Shown piece after piece: positions 62,301-64,000 of a stretch of DNA of 64,000 nt; position 1 is the stretch's first letter, and every line of letters begins with the position of its first letter. The stretch lies in the NCBI GenBank assembly GCA_002633005.1, contig NMRA01000026.1, forward strand, positions 893,073 through 957,072, in the 5' to 3' direction. Source of the stretch: Phoronis australis. Its lineage: Eukaryota > Phoronida > Phoronidae. The translations under genes and the position numbers were made by a program. A model generated the notes under the pieces. The model was not told the origin of the DNA, ran no database searches, and saw only the letters and a program-made list of their open reading frames with translations.

Positions 62301-63771
62301 AGTACAAACTATGATTATTATTGAGATAGAAATTTGCATATTAACATAAAACACTTTCCATTTTAAAAAGGGAATTTCCACTCATTCCCTTTTTGTGTCT
62401 GAAAAGTTGTAGATTTTTTCTGCGCCTGGATTTCAATCATTTTGGCTTAAAAATTGATATATTCCACTGCATGTCAACCCTATGTTGTATCGTTATGTTG
62501 TTGATCAATTTGATGAAATGAAATTTGACTTAGGAGGCATATTGTGTGCCAAATAGTTAAAGAATTACCGTACAATCGCGTAAAAAAATCAACCACAATC
62601 AACGAATCAAACTCAGAGGTTAAACTAATCAAGCTGATTACATCCACAAACCTTTGATTGTGAATAAGATGACAGGCGTCATTAGCAAGTTTCATCAGTT
62701 GATGCTTCATTTCATGCTGGAGATCGTTGTAAGTTTCCTCAGCAGACGTGATGTATCTGTCCCAGTTAGAGTTGATTGGCAGATAGGCGGAGCCCATCTC
62801 CAACATTCCAGCCAAAGTGACAGGATGTGGGAAGCGGTGACAGAATATTGGCCACACCTTCTGGAACACTTTGTGCGTGGCTATGACATCACTGGCGCAG
62901 TAGGTCATCAAAGCCTGCAACGGCAACAGTTACATTGCCTTCCATGTCTTTTGAGCAGCAAAAAACTTGCCGAGGTGTATATGTCAGACTCACAATGTGT
63001 GTACACACAGCGGAACCACGCAAAAATAGTTCTTCACCTGTTTAGCACACAATATGGTGGACCTGTGGAATTTCATTCAGTTCAAAGGTTTCAGCAAAAT
63101 GAAGATTAAAAAAAAAAATAATAATCAACAATTATTCATGGTTTGTACTGTGCAGATGTTATAAAACAATAAAGGGTAAATGTTCATTGCTCGCAGCAAT
63201 GAGATGAGCCTTCAAGTAGCAATAAACGACACCATCCATCACAAAACACAACTTATCAGGTGACATTGGTCTCAAAATCGTTCCTTAGTCAAACTGAAGA
63301 TGATTTCAGGATTTTGAAAAGATTGACAGACTCACTACTCAGGGCAGACTCGTTTTGTCACGGCGTGTCATTTTATGTGTCAATCATGGTGCAAGGGAAT
63401 AACAAACTGTCATTTCTTTGTAAACCCAAAAATGACATCTCATCTGAGTAAACAACACCTTAAGATCAATTTCATAGCGATAAGTGGCCTAAACTTAACT
63501 TTCAATTCTTGGAAGGAATGCAGGTTTATTGCGGCTTTAAGGATGAAGAATAGGAAAACAAAACAAGCATCTTGACAATTATTCGTGCGCAAACTTTTTA
63601 TTAATTAGTGTACTGCTTTGTTTGACTCACCTGAAAGTCCTGTCGTATTTCTGGCATTGTGCCCACAACAAACACGTTACGTTTCTGTTTCTCCAAAGGA
63701 GGCTCTTTAGTATACATTTGATAGACATCGTTGAGATTATTGAGAGTCCCGTTCTTCATCCACAGTAAATT
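47261..63771 (-). CDS. POLG: mitochondrial DNA polymerase gamma, catalytic subunit (5' partial)
   Basis: Family A polymerase that replicates and proofreads mitochondrial DNA in the matrix. Seventeen exons (63771 to 47261) join in phase to 851 aa ending in TAG; family members are about 1,200 aa, so some 300 N-terminal residues with the transit peptide, Exo I and Exo II lie past the right edge. Visible in order: Exo [30 protein letters not shown], the spacer with [15 protein letters not shown] and [39 protein letters not shown], motif [14 protein letters not shown], motif B across an intron ([16 protein letters not shown] / [11 protein letters not shown]), and motif C SIHDEVRY. The catalytic Asp residues of motifs A and C are present. 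The stretch between YEATKGVR and [12 protein letters not shown] is shorter than I recall for the human enzyme. The identification is very secure. Confidence 0.97.
47640..47872. repeat. minisatellite with internal inversion
   Basis: Units around CATGCATACAAACC repeat about five times up to 47770, then the reverse complement form (GTTTGTATGTATGATATTTG) repeats to 47872, giving a long imperfect hairpin. It lies in the last POLG intron. Confidence 0.75.
48564..48681 (-). CDS. POLG: POLG visible exon 16
   Basis: [18 protein letters not shown] and TPSNPHGL then TYGIPTG, the conserved C-terminal region. Acceptor TTTTAG, donor GTAGGG. Confidence 0.95.
48748..49173. mobile_element. small inverted-repeat element in POLG intron
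   Basis: 426 bp bounded by TTACCAGGATTTTCC and its exact reverse complement. Internally it repeats ACCAAATAAACGCCCA-type segments three times. Non-coding; no clear target duplication. Confidence 0.6.
49595..49846 (-). CDS. POLG: POLG visible exon 15 (motif C)
   Basis: [19 protein letters not shown], then [15 protein letters not shown] with the motif C Asp, and [12 protein letters not shown]. Donor GTGTGG is a weak GT site but fits phase and homology. Confidence 0.97.
50316..50523 (-). CDS. POLG: POLG visible exon 14
   Basis: Variable start ([18 protein letters not shown]), then [20 protein letters not shown] and [13 protein letters not shown], which are conserved. Acceptor CACGAG lacks a good pyrimidine tract, so the first few residues are less certain. 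Donor GTGAGT. Confidence 0.92.
50853..51007 (-). CDS. POLG: POLG visible exon 13 (motif B, second part)
   Basis: [19 protein letters not shown] completes motif B, then [13 protein letters not shown] and [14 protein letters not shown]. Acceptor TTACAG, donor GTAGGC. Confidence 0.96.
51882..52170. repeat. tandem repeat of about 88 bp in POLG intron
   Basis: At least three units beginning near AGTGGCC, each with AGATGG.GCTGC.AC..TGTTC and AATGCAACAAC blocks, plus a partial fourth, between visible exons 13 and 12. Confidence 0.8.
52251..52357 (-). CDS. POLG: POLG visible exon 12 (motif B, first part)
   Basis: [20 protein letters not shown] and the O-helix start [15 protein letters not shown]. 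Acceptor TCAAG (weak polypyrimidine tract), donor GTGAGG. Confidence 0.96.
52671..52806 (-). CDS. POLG: POLG visible exon 11 (motif A)
   Basis: [19 protein letters not shown] followed by polymerase motif [18 protein letters not shown] with the catalytic Asp. Donor GTAGGC. Confidence 0.97.
53342..53459 (-). CDS. POLG: POLG visible exon 10
   Basis: [18 protein letters not shown] then [18 protein letters not shown], the thumb-to-palm conserved block. Acceptor TTGCAG, donor GTATGA. Confidence 0.95.
54060..54262. repeat. CATATTGTGT dispersed repeat
   Basis: The right end CTTGTCGGCCATATTGTGTC then TGAGATTTTACCGTAA recurs in POLG introns near 61800-61850 and 62520-62570, with an inverted related piece near 63045-63080. 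It probably marks a short transposon family. Confidence 0.5.
54278..54489 (-). CDS. POLG: POLG visible exon 9
   Basis: Encodes [18 protein letters not shown] and the [13 protein letters not shown] helix up to HLPPAVT. Donor GTACGT. A copy of a dispersed repeat begins about 17 bp into the intron. Confidence 0.95.
54560..54666. repeat. short palindromic element in POLG intron
   Basis: GGGGTCCCGCATTTTGATAACC ... TGGTTCTCAAAAAGC ... GACCCCCGTAAGTGACTATTGCC. Same foldback family as the cyclin B copies, about 70 bp upstream of the acceptor of visible exon 9. Confidence 0.65.
55968..56072 (-). CDS. POLG: POLG visible exon 8
   Basis: 35 codons with the hallmark [19 protein letters not shown]. Acceptor TTATAG, donor GTAAGT. 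Confidence 0.95.
56395..56491 (-). mobile_element. decayed tRNA-derived SINE
   Basis: The minus strand begins GGTCCCGATAGCTCAGTGGA, a good A box (TAGCTCAGTGG), with a degraded B box (GCGTTTGAGCC). The body after it holds a repeated CATGTGGCGTGTA. Not a functional tRNA. Confidence 0.5.
57178..57385 (-). CDS. POLG: POLG visible exon 7
   Basis: Encodes [14 protein letters not shown] and a charged helical stretch ([16 protein letters not shown]) ending GQGTLVLK. It is the least conserved part of the protein. Acceptor TTTCAG, donor GTACAT; the phases fit both neighbours. Confidence 0.85.
58121..58269 (-). CDS. POLG: POLG visible exon 6
   Basis: [19 protein letters not shown] and [14 protein letters not shown], strongly conserved in animal POLG. 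Acceptor TGCTAG, donor GTAAGT. Confidence 0.95.
59185..59353 (-). mobile_element. tRNA-derived SINE
   Basis: The minus strand has a tRNA-like head with an A-box-like TGGCCTTGTGG and an intact B box GGTTCGAGTCCC (within GGTCGTGGGTTCGAGTCCC), followed by an unrelated body. The acceptor stem does not pair well, so it is a SINE or tRNA pseudogene rather than a working tRNA. Confidence 0.65.
59493..59565 (-). CDS. POLG: POLG visible exon 5
   Basis: [19 protein letters not shown], the spacer-domain WYRKLCP / WTPGPSL match. Acceptor TTTCAG, donor GTATTG. Phase 2 in, 0 out. Confidence 0.92.
60528..60636 (-). repeat. 27-bp minisatellite starting at a POLG splice donor
   Basis: Reading the minus strand from the donor of visible exon 4, units begin GTAAGTGTAT (60636), GTAAGCGTGTGTAC (60608), GGGAGTGTGTGTACC (60581) and GTAAATGGGTGTACC (60554), followed by a partial unit GTACCCATTGG. 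The first unit is the donor itself; later units carry donor-like GTAAGC and GTAAAT. Confidence 0.85.
60637..60743 (-). CDS. POLG: POLG visible exon 4
   Basis: Encodes the acidic [14 protein letters not shown], then [13 protein letters not shown]. The acceptor TTAAG is weak, and the start could shift slightly. Donor GTAAGT is the first six bases of a 27-bp tandem array. Confidence 0.88.
61380..61497 (-). CDS. POLG: POLG visible exon 3
   Basis: Acceptor CCGCAG, donor [18 protein letters not shown] matches the conserved DPWLWDLEW segment, followed by a polar, low-conservation linker. Confidence 0.93.
62652..62914 (-). CDS. POLG: POLG visible exon 2 (Exo III)
   Basis: Holds exonuclease motif III ([17 protein letters not shown]) and [17 protein letters not shown]. 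Acceptor TTGCAG, weak donor GTTTGT. Phase 0 in, 2 out. Confidence 0.96.
63631..63771 (-). CDS. POLG: POLG visible exon 1
   Basis: 47 codons between TTTCAG and [21 protein letters not shown] to MPEIRQDFQ. It lies just N-terminal to Exo III. No earlier exon is visible in the last 230 bp of the window. Confidence 0.93.
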
Positions 63772-64000
63772 CTGAAAGGGCATTAGTGCACCATTTACAC
63801 AAAGTATCATGGTGCTAATTACATAAGGCAGAACCTATTTTGACCGCGGTAAGGACTAATATTAATTGAGGTAAGGCAGAAGCCATATTGAAACTTATTT
63901 GCCAATTTCACAAAAATCCTTTCATGAACTGCGACGATACATAGGCAAATGCAAAAAAAAAATTAATTTGCCCCTAGGGGGCACAGCGGAACTTGGATTA

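Overview
This is a nuclear genomic window from an animal. It is AT-rich, has many phase-consistent GT-AG introns, long introns full of short transposon remnants, and three single-N assembly gaps (10404, 30856, 38756). The cyclin B and mitochondrial DNA polymerase gamma proteins look most like those of invertebrate deuterostomes (hemichordate, echinoderm or amphioxus). That placement is an inference from remembered families, and I cannot name the species.

Right half (24.6-64 kb): three genes assembled exon by exon with every splice phase agreeing. (1) Cyclin B, minus strand, 8 coding exons, 35437 down to 24628, 378 aa with one copy of each exon. (2) A divergently transcribed plus-strand gene, 10 coding exons, 35828 to 45405, 417 aa. 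It has a coiled-coil middle and a compact C-terminal domain; I do not recognise it with confidence, but a kinetochore-type (ZWINT/RWD-like) protein is a reasonable guess. The two start codons are only about 390 bp apart, and the gap holds two inverted CCAAT boxes exactly 31 bp apart plus a TTTGAA (CHR-type) element, the layout of a G2/M promoter. (3) POLG, minus strand, 17 visible coding exons from 63771 to the stop at 47261, 851 aa. It contains Exo III and polymerase motifs A, B and C; the N-terminal exons with Exo I and II lie beyond the right edge.

Inside the cyclin B gene a segment of about 2 kb carrying exons 3 and 4 occurs twice (28748-30740 and 30857-33860), abutting at a single N. The second copy carries a 5'-truncated Penelope-like element (GIY-YIG endonuclease end), while the first preserves the empty site. 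This is either an unmerged second haplotype in the assembly or a real in-frame exon duplication.

Left half (1-24.5 kb): mostly non-coding. It holds a probable three-exon minus-strand gene of unknown function (18860-14010, up to 711 aa, basic and Ser-rich, with a possible C-terminal membrane segment). It also holds an orphan signal-peptide exon (8513-8438, minus), a decayed L1/Tx1-like LINE split by a 1.67-kb TTAA-flanked DNA transposon, a pair of about 520-bp MITEs in inverted orientation, and several minisatellites.

No prokaryotic-type system, CRISPR array or intact autonomous element is visible. The most interesting points are the bidirectional cell-cycle promoter with its uncharacterised partner gene, the duplicated cyclin B exons with a filled/empty insertion pair, the TTAA transposon precisely interrupting a LINE reading frame, and repeats that begin at or right beside splice donors.
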